From Pseudomonas guariconensis (GTDB lineage: Bacteria; Pseudomonadota; Gammaproteobacteria; Pseudomonadales; Pseudomonadaceae), in contig NZ_FMYX01000003.1 of NCBI RefSeq assembly GCF_900102675.1, forward strand, positions 372,001-436,000: a DNA stretch of 64,000 nucleotides, given 5' to 3'. Positions 9,799 to 17,248 of this stretch are shown piece after piece. Position 1 is the stretch's first letter. Each line of letters opens with the position of its first letter. The notes under the pieces were generated by a model. That model was not told where the DNA came from. It made no database searches and saw only the letters and a program-made list of their open reading frames with translations. Made by a program: the position numbers and the translations under genes.

Positions 9799-9840
9799 TT
9801 GAGGGCTAATAAGAAATTTCCTTCAATTACTAGCCCTCAA
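9799..9840. other. Inverted repeat in AT-rich intergenic region
   Basis: TTGAGGGCTA (9799-9808) and TAGCCCTCAA (9831-9840) are perfect 10-bp arms separated by 22 bp. They lie between dgt and the response regulator gene in a stretch (about 9670-9840) clearly richer in A and T than its surroundings. Their core (GAGGGCT/AGCCCTC) is shared with the hairpin at 9854-9874, so alternative pairings are possible in RNA. No gene could be supported in 9589-9860. Confidence 0.55.
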
Positions 9841-9853
9841 GACTATTGGGTAC

Positions 9854-9874
9854 CCAGCCCTCAGGGAGGGCTGG
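9854..9874 (-). terminator. Hairpin overlapping the dgt stop codon
   Basis: CCAGCCCTC (9854-9862), a 3-nt loop, then GAGGGCTGG (9866-9874) form a perfect 9-bp stem. The dgt stop codon (9861-9863) lies inside it. No T-run follows on the minus strand, so it is a candidate 3'-end structure and not a textbook terminator. Confidence 0.45.
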
Positions 9875-11192
9875 AGCGTCCGGTCATTTCACTGGCCATC
9901 TCGCTGGCATAGCTGTCGGTCATGCCGGCGATGAAATCGATCATGCGCAGGAAGGCTGTATGCAGCGAGTCGTGCGGGTCTGGAGCGTGATTACCGATCA
10001 AATCCAGTACACGTCGGCTCTTGAAGGAAGGTGTACGCCCGCCGTGCTGCTCCAATGCCGCTCCACAAAATGCATTGAGGAGAATCTCGAGGGTAGTGTA
10101 GGCACCGATCTCGTGCAGGGTCTTGCGTTTGTCCTGGAAGATTTTCTTGCGGGCCATGTCCTTGGCCTGGAGCACGCAGCGCTTGGCTGGACCGTGCATG
10201 TGTTCGACCAGATCGCCAGGCAGGTGCCCGGCAAGCAAGGCGGTCTGTTGTTCAACGAAGGCCTGGGCTGCCGCGTTGGTCAAATGCTCGATTGCCTTGC
10301 CACGCAGAATCGCCAGTTTGCGCCGCCGTGAGTCCGTGGGCCCCAGTTGACGGTAGGTTTCGGGCAAATCGTCACCTACCAGGTCGAGCAGCAGGGCCTC
10401 GACCTCGGCGTACTGCAGCAACTCCATCTCCAGGCCGTCTTCGAGGTCGATCAGGGCGTAGCAGATGTCATCTGCCGCCTCCATCAGGTATACCAGCGGA
10501 TGGCGCGCCCAACGCTGCTGTTCGAGCTGCGGCAGGCCGAGCTTGCGGGCGATCTGCTCGAGCAGCGGCAATTCGCTCTGATAGCTACCGAATTTGTGTT
10601 TCTTATAGCCCAGGGCGTCGGCGTGGCGGGCGCTCCATGGATATTTGAGGTAGGTACCCAAAGTGGCGTAGGTCAGGCGGGTGCCGCCATCGAACTGGTG
10701 GTATTCGAGTTGGGTCAGTACACGAAACCCCTGGGCGTTGCCTTCGAAGTTGAGAAAATCTGCGCGCTCGTCATCGCTCATGTCGTCCAGCCAGCCACGT
10801 CCGGCGGCCTGCTGGAACCAGTGGCGAATGGCATCCTCGCCGGAATGGCCAAAAGGCGGATTGCCGATGTCATGGGCCAGGCACGCCGACTGCACGATCA
10901 TGCCAAGGTCGCTGGGCTCGCACCAGGCCGGTAAGCGCTCGCGCAGGGTTTCGCCAACGCGCATGCCCAGCGAGCGACCGACGCAGCTGACCTCCAGTGA
11001 ATGAGTCAGGCGGGTGTGGATGTGATCGTTGCTCGAAACGGGGTGGACCTGGGTTTTGCGCCCCAGGCGGCGGAAGGCACCGGAGAAGATGATGCGGTCA
11101 TGGTCTTTGTGGAAGGGGCTGCGCCCCAGTTCCTCGGGGCTGTACAGGGCTTTGCCCAGGCGTTCGCGGGTCAGCAGGGTGTGCCAGTCCAA
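9861..11192 (-). CDS. dgt: Deoxyguanosinetriphosphate triphosphohydrolase-like protein
   Basis: A 443-residue HD-domain phosphohydrolase of the dGTPase family, which cleaves dNTPs to nucleoside and triphosphate. The metal-binding motif is visible as the histidine in RLTHSLEV and the HD pair in [16 protein letters not shown]. The N-terminal [25 protein letters not shown] is a family hallmark. The start is TTG at 11192, with GGGAG about 8 bases upstream; no better ATG covers the conserved N-terminus. The length fits the shorter dGTPase-like subfamily rather than the roughly 505-residue E. coli Dgt. It lies 75 bp downstream of the YqjD/E/K-like cluster on the same strand. Confidence 0.92.
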   Translation of the reverse strand: MDWHTLLTRERLGKALYSPEELGRSPFHKDHDRIIFSGAFRRLGRKTQVHPVSSNDHIHTRLTHSLEVSCVGRSLGMRVGETLRERLPAWCEPSDLGMIVQSACLAHDIGNPPFGHSGEDAIRHWFQQAAGRGWLDDMSDDERADFLNFEGNAQGFRVLTQLEYHQFDGGTRLTYATLGTYLKYPWSARHADALGYKKHKFGSYQSELPLLEQIARKLGLPQLEQQRWARHPLVYLMEAADDICYALIDLEDGLEMELLQYAEVEALLLDLVGDDLPETYRQLGPTDSRRRKLAILRGKAIEHLTNAAAQAFVEQQTALLAGHLPGDLVEHMHGPAKRCVLQAKDMARKKIFQDKRKTLHEIGAYTTLEILLNAFCGAALEQHGGRTPSFKSRRVLDLIGNHAPDPHDSLHTAFLRMIDFIAGMTDSYASEMASEMTGRSSPP

Positions 11193-11267
11193 GGCTCGAT
11201 CTCCCGTCAGGTGGACGCCATAGCTTCCCGTGTCGGGCGCGCCCGTGCAAGCAGCGGGCGCGATCGA

Positions 11268-11597
11268 TCAGGGGCGTCGACTGTTGCGCAGGAACAATCG
11301 CACCAGCGGTGCCAGGCTAGTCCCCAGGCGCACGAGCCTGCCGAGGTTGCCGCTGCGCACGCCTTTGCCGGTGAGAAATCCCAGGGCGACCACAGCGCCC
11401 AGGCCCCAGAGCGGCGCATGCTTGATCCCCAGCCCATCTTGCAATGAATCGCCCATGCCACGCAGGCGGCGGACCGGCTCGAGCAGTTGCGCCGATTCGT
11501 GGTGGATCTGTTGGCGATGCATTTCAAGGCGCAGGCGCAGTAACGCCTTGCGCAGTTCTCGGGGATTACGGGTGTTGGGCAGTTCGGGCAGGCTCAT
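11268..11597 (-). CDS. YqjK-like small membrane-associated protein
   Basis: A 109-residue basic protein with an arginine-rich amphipathic N-terminal half and a hydrophobic stretch near residues 67-80 (LWGLGAVVALGFLTG). I recognise it mainly by position: it is the last gene of a YqjD-YqjE-type cluster, where E. coli has yqjK. Its ATG overlaps the stop of the preceding gene (ATGA), which implies translational coupling. The function is unknown. Confidence 0.75.
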   Translation of the reverse strand: MSLPELPNTRNPRELRKALLRLRLEMHRQQIHHESAQLLEPVRRLRGMGDSLQDGLGIKHAPLWGLGAVVALGFLTGKGVRSGNLGRLVRLGTSLAPLVRLFLRNSRRP

Positions 11598-11968
11598 GGC
11601 AATAGGCGCTCCCTGTCCTTGGCGAGTTCTTCGAGGGTGGCACTGAAGGGGGACGACTCATCGAATACCGCCGCTTTCAGGCGCAGCCCACAGTACAGGG
11701 CGGCGATGCCGTAGAACACGCACAAGCCGATGATGCCAGCCAGGCGATAGCTGTCCCACAGCAACACCAGCACCAAGCCCGACAGGGCCGTCAACAGCAG
11801 GAGGGCGAAGACCAGGGCGAGGCCTGCGAACAGCAGCAGGCTCAGGGTGCGGGATTTTTGTTCCTGCAACTCGATGCCGAACAGCTCGATGTGGCTGTGC
11901 AGCAGGCCGAGCAACGCCGCGCCGAGGCGCTTGCCGGATGCGCTGGTGCCGGGGGCGTCGTTTTCCAT
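11594..11968 (-). CDS. YqjE-like phage-holin superfamily III membrane protein
   Basis: A 124-residue protein with two strong hydrophobic segments (LLLFAGLALVFALLLLTALSG and the adjacent VLLWDSY...IIGLCVFYGIAALYCGL), preceded by a charged amphipathic N-terminus. This pattern is typical of the YqjE (holin-like superfamily III) family encoded next to YqjD. The ATG at 11968 has GGGG upstream; a GTG at 11974 is the in-frame alternative. It starts 9 bp after the YqjD-like stop and overlaps the next gene by 4 bp. The role is probably structural or stress-related at the inner membrane; no enzymatic motif is present. Confidence 0.82.
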   Translation of the reverse strand: MENDAPGTSASGKRLGAALLGLLHSHIELFGIELQEQKSRTLSLLLFAGLALVFALLLLTALSGLVLVLLWDSYRLAGIIGLCVFYGIAALYCGLRLKAAVFDESSPFSATLEELAKDRERLLP

Positions 11969-11977
11969 GCTCACCCC

Positions 11978-12292
11978 TTAGCGTCGACTGGCCAGCAGGC
12001 CGATCAACAGGCCAACGCCGGCGGCAATGCCGATGGCCTGCCAAGGGTTTTCCTGGACGTATTGCTCGGCGCTGCCCAAGGCTGCCTGGCCACGTTCGCG
12101 GACCGAGTCCTGTGTCAGTTGCAGGGTTTCGCGGGCCTGGGCCAGACGGTCATGAAGCTGTTCACGCAGTTCGTCGGCCTGGTCGCCTGCCAGGTTGGCG
12201 GTGTCGGCGAGCAGCTTTTCGGTGTCGCGCACCAACGCCTGGAAGTCAGCCATCAGTATCTCTTGAGCAGTCTTTGCCGGTTTGCTGGCCAT
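11978..12292 (-). CDS. YqjD/ElaB (DUF883) family protein
   Basis: A 104-residue protein: a long amphipathic, coiled-coil-forming N-terminal region (about 15-75) and a C-terminal membrane anchor, ENPWQAIGIAAGVGLLIGLLASRR. This GLLIGLLxxRR ending is the hallmark of YqjD/ElaB/YgaM proteins, tail-anchored inner-membrane proteins reported to bind ribosomes in stationary phase in E. coli. GGAGAG lies upstream of the ATG. It is the first gene of the yqjD-yqjE-yqjK-like set. Confidence 0.9.
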   Translation of the reverse strand: MASKPAKTAQEILMADFQALVRDTEKLLADTANLAGDQADELREQLHDRLAQARETLQLTQDSVRERGQAALGSAEQYVQENPWQAIGIAAGVGLLIGLLASRR

Positions 12293-12512
12293 GGAGGCTC
12301 TCCCTGTAAAAGTGTGTGGCTATTTCGAGTGATGGGGTTGGCGGAAGGTTCAGTATGGCCGCTGGTACGGCCCTTGCTACCTCACGGAGCGTGGCCGCGC
12401 CGAATGCGTGCGCGGGCCATGCGATACCGATAAACCTTAACCCAATCCACGACAAACCCAAGAAAAAACCACGCAGGTCGCGCCCGGCTCACCGAAATAG
12501 GGCAAAGGCCTG

Positions 12513-12528
12513 GCACCTAATCGGTGCA
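12513..12528. promoter_or_regulatory. NtrC-type binding site upstream of amt
   Basis: GCAC-N7-GTGC (12513-12527) followed by A matches the NtrC consensus (TGCACY-N5-RGTGCA, as at glnA). It lies 54 bp before the ammonium transporter start. Nitrogen control of that gene is biologically expected. Confidence 0.6.
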
Positions 12529-12552
12529 GGGATGCGGGCTCTTGAACTGTCC

Positions 12553-12568
12553 TGGTGCCTTTTCAGCA
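12553..12568 (+). promoter_or_regulatory. Weak sigma-54-like promoter before amt
   Basis: TGGTGCCTTTTCAGCA keeps the invariant GG and GC dinucleotides exactly 10 bp apart, but matches the rest of the sigma-54 consensus poorly. Transcription would start only a few bases before the ATG at 12582, so either the call or the start codon is doubtful. Confidence 0.3.
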
Positions 12569-12581
12569 GGTCTGCCTATTC

Positions 12582-13790
12582 ATGGAAAACATGCACAGCG
12601 CGATGGACTCCCTCGTTCACGGCTCCAATACCTTGTTCCTCCTCATGGGCGCCATCTTGGTGCTCGCCATGCATGCGGGATTTGCCTTTCTGGAGGTCGG
12701 GACCGTACGTCACAAGAATCAGGTCAACGCTTTATCGAAGATCCTTAGCGACTTCGCGGTCTCGGCCTTGGTGTACTTCTTCGTGGGTTATTGGGTGGCC
12801 TATGGCGTGAGCTTCTTTCAGCCCGCCGCAACGCTGGCCGACGACCACGGTTATGCATTGGTCAAATGCTTCTTCTTGCTGACGTTTGCGGCGGCGATCC
12901 CGGCGATCATCTCCGGCGGCATTGCCGAGCGCGCTCGCTTCGTGCCGCAGCTGTGCGCCACGGCCTTGATCGTGGCGGTGGTCTATCCGCTCTTCGAAGG
13001 CGTGGTATGGAACGGCAACTTCGGGCTGCAGGCTTGGTTGCAAGCGCGCTTCGGAGCACCGTTCCATGACTTTGCCGGCTCGGTGGTGGTGCATGCCATG
13101 GGCGGCTGGCTGGCGCTGGCGGCGGTGCTGTTGCTCGGTGCACGCCGTGGGCGCTATCGCGAAGGGCGCCTGGTGGCCTTCGCACCGTCGAGCATTCCAT
13201 TCCTGGCATTGGGGTCATGGATCCTGATCATCGGTTGGTTCGGCTTCAACGTCATGAGCGCCCAGACCCTGCAAGGGGTCAGTGGGTTGGTGGCGATCAA
13301 CTCGCTGCTGGCCATGGTCGGCGGCACCTTGTCGGCCTTGCTGGCCGGGCGTAACGACCCGGGCTTTCTGCACAACGGCCCGCTGGCCGGATTGGTGGCT
13401 GTGTGTGCCGGTTCGGACGTCATGCACCCTGTCGGAGCGCTAGCCACGGGTTTGATCGCTGGCGTGCTGTTCGTCTGGTGCTTCACCGCGGCGCAGAACC
13501 GCTGGAAGATCGACGATGTCCTCGGGGTCTGGCCGCTGCATGGCCTATGCGGCCTCTGGGGCGGTATCGCCTGCGGCATTTTCGGGCAGATGGCCCTCGG
13601 CGGGATGGGGGGCGTCAGTCTGGGCAGTCAGTTGGTGGGCAGCCTGGCGGGCGTCATCGTGGCGTTGGCTGGTGGTTTTGCGGTCTATGGCCTGATCAAG
13701 CGGGTACACGGGCTGCGTCTTAGCCATGAGCAGGAATTCCAAGGCGCAGACTTGTCGCTGCACCGCATCGGGGCGACCAATCAAGATTGA
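12582..13790 (+). CDS. amt: Ammonium transporter (Amt/MEP/Rh family)
   Basis: A 402-residue polytopic membrane protein with about 11 hydrophobic helices. It matches the Amt family through AGFAFLEVGTVRHKNQVN, FALTFAAAIPAIISGGIAERARF-like helix 3 residues, and DFAGSVVVHAMGGWLAL, which carries the conserved histidine of the pore twin-His pair; the second is in WPLHGLCGLWGG. It conducts ammonium or ammonia across the inner membrane. The ORF extends to a GTG at 12555, but the conserved start is MENMHSAMDSLVHG at 12582. No glnK partner is adjacent. An NtrC-type site lies upstream. Confidence 0.92.
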   Translation: MENMHSAMDSLVHGSNTLFLLMGAILVLAMHAGFAFLEVGTVRHKNQVNALSKILSDFAVSALVYFFVGYWVAYGVSFFQPAATLADDHGYALVKCFFLLTFAAAIPAIISGGIAERARFVPQLCATALIVAVVYPLFEGVVWNGNFGLQAWLQARFGAPFHDFAGSVVVHAMGGWLALAAVLLLGARRGRYREGRLVAFAPSSIPFLALGSWILIIGWFGFNVMSAQTLQGVSGLVAINSLLAMVGGTLSALLAGRNDPGFLHNGPLAGLVAVCAGSDVMHPVGALATGLIAGVLFVWCFTAAQNRWKIDDVLGVWPLHGLCGLWGGIACGIFGQMALGGMGGVSLGSQLVGSLAGVIVALAGGFAVYGLIKRVHGLRLSHEQEFQGADLSLHRIGATNQD

Positions 13791-13863
13791 CGCGCGTCAG
13801 ATGCGCGGGAGCAAGCATGGTCCTAGAATGGATATCCCGTTCCCGCAGACTCGAGGCGTGTCC

Positions 13864-14100
13864 ATGCTGCCTGAATGCCAACTGTTCGGCACCTTGGGGT
13901 GCCACCTGTGCGAAGTCGCCGAGGCCATGCTGATGCCGTTCATCGAGCATGGCTTGTTGGTGGAGCTGGTCGATATCGCTGAAAGCGAGGCGCTGTTCGA
14001 GCGCTATGGGCTGCGCATTCCGGTACTTCGCCGGTGCGATACCGGCGCCGAGCTGGGCTGGCCGTTCGATGCCGAGCAAGTCGTGGCGTTTCTGGGGTGA
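13864..14100 (+). CDS. Glutaredoxin-like thioredoxin-fold protein
   Basis: A 78-residue protein of the short glutaredoxin-like (DUF836) family. It has a redox-type CHLC motif directly after the first beta strand (LFGTLGCHLCEVAE) and the cis-proline segment GLRIPVLRR. Family members are small cytosolic thiol-redox proteins with poorly known targets. An in-frame ATG at 13828 would add 12 residues that do not look like the family. It lies 73 bp after amt, and 18 bp before the large SOS palindrome. Confidence 0.82.
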   Translation: MLPECQLFGTLGCHLCEVAEAMLMPFIEHGLLVELVDIAESEALFERYGLRIPVLRRCDTGAELGWPFDAEQVVAFLG

Positions 14101-14117
14101 GCCGTTGACGCAGGCTT

Positions 14118-14163
14118 GGGCGAATCCGTATGCTGTATATAAATACAGTATACGGATTCGCCC
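14118..14163 (+). promoter_or_regulatory. 46-bp near-perfect palindrome centred on a LexA (SOS) box
   Basis: The two 23-bp halves pair at 21 of 23 positions. At the centre lies CTGTATATAAATACAG (14133-14148), an excellent LexA box (CTGT-N8-ACAG). The outer arms GGGCGAATCCGTAT and ATACGGATTCGCCC are perfect complements. The palindrome ends at the base before the ATG of the next gene. A possible promoter is TTGACG (14104-14109) with TATGCT (14129-14134), 19 bp apart, so bound LexA would cover the -10 and start site. Confidence 0.85.
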
Positions 14164-14472
14164 ATGTTCAACGTCGAGCAACTGAAGTACAGCGTCAATC
14201 GCATGCCGCCCGAGCAGGTATGCGAGGCCGTGCTGGAACTGCGCCTCGAAGGCTTGGTGACCGACGACCGGACTCCGTTCGGCAAAGTCCATTTCAACAC
14301 CTGTTTCGCTGAGATCGAGGCGTTGTTCCAGCGCGCGGGTTATCACCGTGCGCTGGATGTGGTGGGTTACCAGGGGCTGATCTATGCCCTTTACGATCCC
14401 GCCCGCTGGGAGCCAGTGCAAGTACTGCGCTGGCTCAAGGAGCGCACTGAACTGCAGGCCAAGGCTGGTTGA
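14164..14472 (+). CDS. Uncharacterised protein under apparent LexA control
   Basis: A 102-residue soluble protein that I do not recognise as a named family. It begins MFNVEQLKYSVNRMPPEQVC and ends in a charged helix; there is no signal peptide, membrane segment, metal motif or catalytic motif. Predicted helices (EQVCEAVLELRLEGL, FAEIEALFQRAG, VQVLRWLKERTEL) suggest a small mostly helical fold. The ATG immediately follows a 46-bp palindrome centred on a LexA box, and no ordinary ribosome site is visible except GGA inside the right arm (14153-14155). SOS induction is therefore expected. Base composition is like its neighbours, so nothing suggests recent transfer. Possible roles such as checkpoint or repair accessory are only inference from the box. 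Confidence 0.85.
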   Translation: MFNVEQLKYSVNRMPPEQVCEAVLELRLEGLVTDDRTPFGKVHFNTCFAEIEALFQRAGYHRALDVVGYQGLIYALYDPARWEPVQVLRWLKERTELQAKAG

Positions 14473-14522
14473 GCCTGTAGCCATGGGGGATAATGCCCGC
14501 CTTTGAATTCCCGAGCCCTGTC

Positions 14523-15407
14523 ATGACCGCACCTTTCGACCCTGCCCATCAGCAAGCCAGTACTGTCTGCCTGCCTCCGGGCTCCTGGCAAACCGTGCTC
14601 GATTGCCTGTGCGAGCACTTCAAGGGGATCGATCGTGAACAGTGGTTGGACCGCTTCGCCCGGGGGCGGGTGCTGGATGCACAAGGGCAGCCCATTGCGG
14701 CGGACTTTCCCTACCGTCGGGGCATGCGCTTGCACTACTTTCGCGAAGTGCTCAATGAAAAGCCGATTCCCGTACAGGAGTCGATCCTGCATGTCGATGA
14801 GCATCTGGTGGTCGCGGACAAACCGCATTTTCTGCCAGTCACGCCGACCGGCGAATACGTCGAACAGACCTTGCTGCGCCGCCTGATCCGCCGTCTGGAT
14901 AACCCGCATCTGGTGCCGTTGCACCGCATCGACCGGCATACCGCAGGCCTGGTGCTGTTTTCCGCCAATCCGCAGACCCGCAGCGCCTATCAACGGCTGT
15001 TTCCCGAGCGGCGTATCGACAAACGCTACCAGGCCATAGCGGCGGCACTGCCTGAGCGCGAATTCCCTTTGGTGCACCGTAGCCGCCTGGTGCATGGCGA
15101 ACCCTTCTTCCGCATGCATGAGGTGGACGGTGTGGAGAACAGCGAAACCCTTGCCGAAGTGCTGGAGAAGAACGGCAAGCTGTGGCGCTACGGGCTCTCA
15201 CCGGTGACAGGCAAGACGCACCAATTGCGGGTGCATATGGCGGCGTTGGGCGCCGGTATCTGCAATGACCCGTTCTATCCGCAGCTTTCGAAGGAGGAGG
15301 ACGACTACCAGCGCCCCTTGAAGCTGTTGGCGCACAGTTTGCGTTTCCAGGATCCCCTGACTGGGGAGATGCGTTACTTCGAGAGCCGACTCTCGCTGGA
15401 TTGGTGA
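14523..15407 (+). CDS. RluA-family pseudouridine synthase
   Basis: A 294-residue RNA pseudouridine synthase. The catalytic motif is HRIDRHTAGLVLF, where the aspartate attacks the uridine; the family's KRYQAI and GKTHQLRVHMAALG segments are also present. The N-terminal part (EQWLDRFARGRVLDAQGQ...MRLHYFREV) resembles a short S4-like RNA-binding element. The substrate (rRNA or tRNA position) cannot be assigned. The frame opens at ATG 14493, but that codon overlaps a GATAAT promoter-like element, so I prefer ATG 14523 (MTAPFDP). It converges on aer. Confidence 0.88.
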   Translation: MTAPFDPAHQQASTVCLPPGSWQTVLDCLCEHFKGIDREQWLDRFARGRVLDAQGQPIAADFPYRRGMRLHYFREVLNEKPIPVQESILHVDEHLVVADKPHFLPVTPTGEYVEQTLLRRLIRRLDNPHLVPLHRIDRHTAGLVLFSANPQTRSAYQRLFPERRIDKRYQAIAAALPEREFPLVHRSRLVHGEPFFRMHEVDGVENSETLAEVLEKNGKLWRYGLSPVTGKTHQLRVHMAALGAGICNDPFYPQLSKEEDDYQRPLKLLAHSLRFQDPLTGEMRYFESRLSLDW

Positions 15408-15420
15408 AATCTGTCGGGGT

Positions 15421-15476
15421 GAGGGCAAGCCCGCGCCTACAGGTTGGTAATGCACCTGTAGAGGCGGGCATGCGCC
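15421..15476. repeat. Inverted pair of REP-like sequences
   Basis: GGGCAAGCCCGCGCCTACAGG (left, from 15423) and its imperfect inverse, CCTGTAGAGGCGGGCATGCGCC (right, 15455-15476), face each other around a 10-bp spacer. Both resemble the P. putida REP (CCTGTAGGAGCGGGC). The pair fills the 77-bp gap between two convergent genes, as BIME-type doublets often do. Confidence 0.6.
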
Positions 15477-15484
15477 GACGTGCG

Positions 15485-17050
15485 TCAGCGGTTGAAGCGT
15501 TCCACCAGTGAGTACTGACTACCGGCGGTGCTGGTCAGTTCTTCACTGAGCAAGGCAGAGCGCTGGGCCTGTTCGGCAGTCTGGTCGGCCAGATCGGCAA
15601 TGGTGCTGATGTTGCGGCTGATCTCGTCGGCCACAGCGGTTTGCTCCTCGGTGGCCGCGGCGATCTGGGTGGCCATGTCGGTGATGTTGGCCACTGCTTC
15701 GCTGATACCTATCAGGGCCTGGTCAGCCTCCATCACCCGCTCCACGCCTTCCTGGGCCTGACGATGGCCATTCTCCATGGTCTGCACCGCATTGCTGGCG
15801 GTCTGCTGCAACTTGGCGATCAGGTTGTGGATTTGCCCGGTGGACTCTGCGGTGCGCTGAGCCAGCTGGCGGACTTCATCGGCCACGACCGCGAAGCCAC
15901 GACCCATCTCACCTGCACGGGCAGCCTCGATGGCGGCGTTGAGGGCCAGCAGATTGGTCTGATCGGCGATGCCTTTGATCACATCGACTACGCCGCCGAT
16001 CTCGTCGCTGTCCTTAGCCAGTTGGGTGACGGTCTGCCCGGTTTCGCCGACGGCTTGGGAAAGGCGAGAAATGGCCTCGCGGGTTTCTCCGGCGATCTGC
16101 CGACCCTGGCTGGTCAGTCGATTGGCCTCTTGGGTCGCATCGGCGGTGCGCTGCACATGGTTGGCCACCTCCTGGGTGGTGGCAGCCATCTGGTTGACTG
16201 CGGCGGCGACCTGCTCGGTCTCGACTCGCTGACGCTCCAGGCCGGTGGAGCTCTGATGGGCCAGAGTGTCGGACTCGCGTGCCTGGTCGCTGAGTTGCTC
16301 GGCGCTGTCCTGCAGGCGAGTCAGGCAGGTCTTCATGCGGGCGTCCTGGCTGAGCATGGCCATTTCCAGGCGCGCCTGTACACCCCGGCTGTCGGTGTAC
16401 ATCTGTGCAATCAATGGATCGGAAGTGGTCTGTTCGGCCAGGCGCAGCAGGCGCTTGAGGCCGCGCTGTTGCCAGCTCAGGCCGAGCAGGCCCAGCGGCA
16501 CCGACAGGCCGGCAGCCAGGGCGAACCCCCAGGAGTGGCCGAGCCAGTTGCCGATCAAGAAGCCGATCTGGCTGACCAGGATGAATGGCAGCCAATCCTG
16601 TAGGACAGGCAGCCACTTGTCGCGGCGTGGAATCGCGGGCTTGCCTTGGTTGATGCGTTGATACAACGCCTCGGCGCGGCGGATCTGCTCGGCCGTGGGC
16701 TTGACCCGCACCGACTCGTAACCGACTACCTGGTTATTGTCGAAGATGGGCGTGACGTAGGCGTTGACCCAGTAGTGATCGCCAGACTTGCAGCGGTTCT
16801 TGACGATCCCCATCCACGGCAGGCCCTGCTTGAGGGTTTGCCACATGTGGGCGAACACCGCCGATGGCACATCGGGGTGGCGGACCAAGTTGTGAGGCGC
16901 TCCCGTCAGTTCCTCGCGGGAGAAGCCGCTGATATCGATGAACGCATCGTTGACGTAGGTGATCACCCCCTTGGCGTTGGTGGTGGAGATCAACCGCTGT
17001 TCAGCAGGAAACGTCCGCTCTCTCTGGGTAATCGGTTGGTTGTTACGCAT
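15485..17050 (-). CDS. aer: Aerotaxis receptor Aer (PAS-containing methyl-accepting protein)
   Basis: A 521-residue chemoreceptor. The N-terminal PAS domain (about 15-120; [24 protein letters not shown]) is of the FAD-binding Aer type that senses redox or oxygen. It is followed by hydrophobic helices near 150-195 with no periplasmic domain, then a methyl-accepting signalling domain with the conserved hairpin tip [34 protein letters not shown]. The ATG at 17050 is chosen over a TTG at 17059. Length and the position beside acnA fit Pseudomonas Aer. A sigma-28 promoter lies upstream, so it should be expressed with the flagellar genes. Confidence 0.93.
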   Translation of the reverse strand: MRNNQPITQRERTFPAEQRLISTTNAKGVITYVNDAFIDISGFSREELTGAPHNLVRHPDVPSAVFAHMWQTLKQGLPWMGIVKNRCKSGDHYWVNAYVTPIFDNNQVVGYESVRVKPTAEQIRRAEALYQRINQGKPAIPRRDKWLPVLQDWLPFILVSQIGFLIGNWLGHSWGFALAAGLSVPLGLLGLSWQQRGLKRLLRLAEQTTSDPLIAQMYTDSRGVQARLEMAMLSQDARMKTCLTRLQDSAEQLSDQARESDTLAHQSSTGLERQRVETEQVAAAVNQMAATTQEVANHVQRTADATQEANRLTSQGRQIAGETREAISRLSQAVGETGQTVTQLAKDSDEIGGVVDVIKGIADQTNLLALNAAIEAARAGEMGRGFAVVADEVRQLAQRTAESTGQIHNLIAKLQQTASNAVQTMENGHRQAQEGVERVMEADQALIGISEAVANITDMATQIAAATEEQTAVADEISRNISTIADLADQTAEQAQRSALLSEELTSTAGSQYSLVERFNR

Positions 17051-17079
17051 GAGGTTCAATCCGCAAGGCTTTGAATCCG

Positions 17080-17105
17080 TATCGGCCAGCCGCCGGTTTT
17101 ATTGA
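17080..17105 (-). promoter_or_regulatory. Sigma-28 (FliA) promoter of aer
   Basis: On the minus strand TCAAT (17105-17101) is followed after exactly 14 bp by GCCGATA (17086-17080). This matches TCAAG-N14-GCCGATA with one change, about 30 bp before the aer ATG. Confidence 0.7.
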
Positions 17106-17248
17106 ATGTTTATTTAATTTACTTGATCTGGCGCAATGAATGGCACCCAGGCTTGAGTAAAGAAATTCGGTTTTTTCCAATCAATTGGCGTCTATATTGC
17201 CGATTTTTTACGGTTTTGTGACGCGCTGGTCCGATCATGACCGATTGT

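Noticed and set aside
9655..9912. 85-codon frame in the AT-rich region before dgt
   Set aside because: No ribosome site, it runs over the dgt 3' end and hairpins, and it has no recognisable domain.
12511..12528. TGGCACCTAATCGGTGCA as a sigma-54 promoter
   Set aside because: GG and GC are 12 bp apart instead of 10. The sequence fits an NtrC site better.
14493..14522. ATG 14493 as start of the pseudouridine synthase
   Set aside because: The codon overlaps a GATAAT promoter-like element, and the GGGGGA upstream is too close to act as a ribosome site. ATG 14523 is preferred, though not proven.
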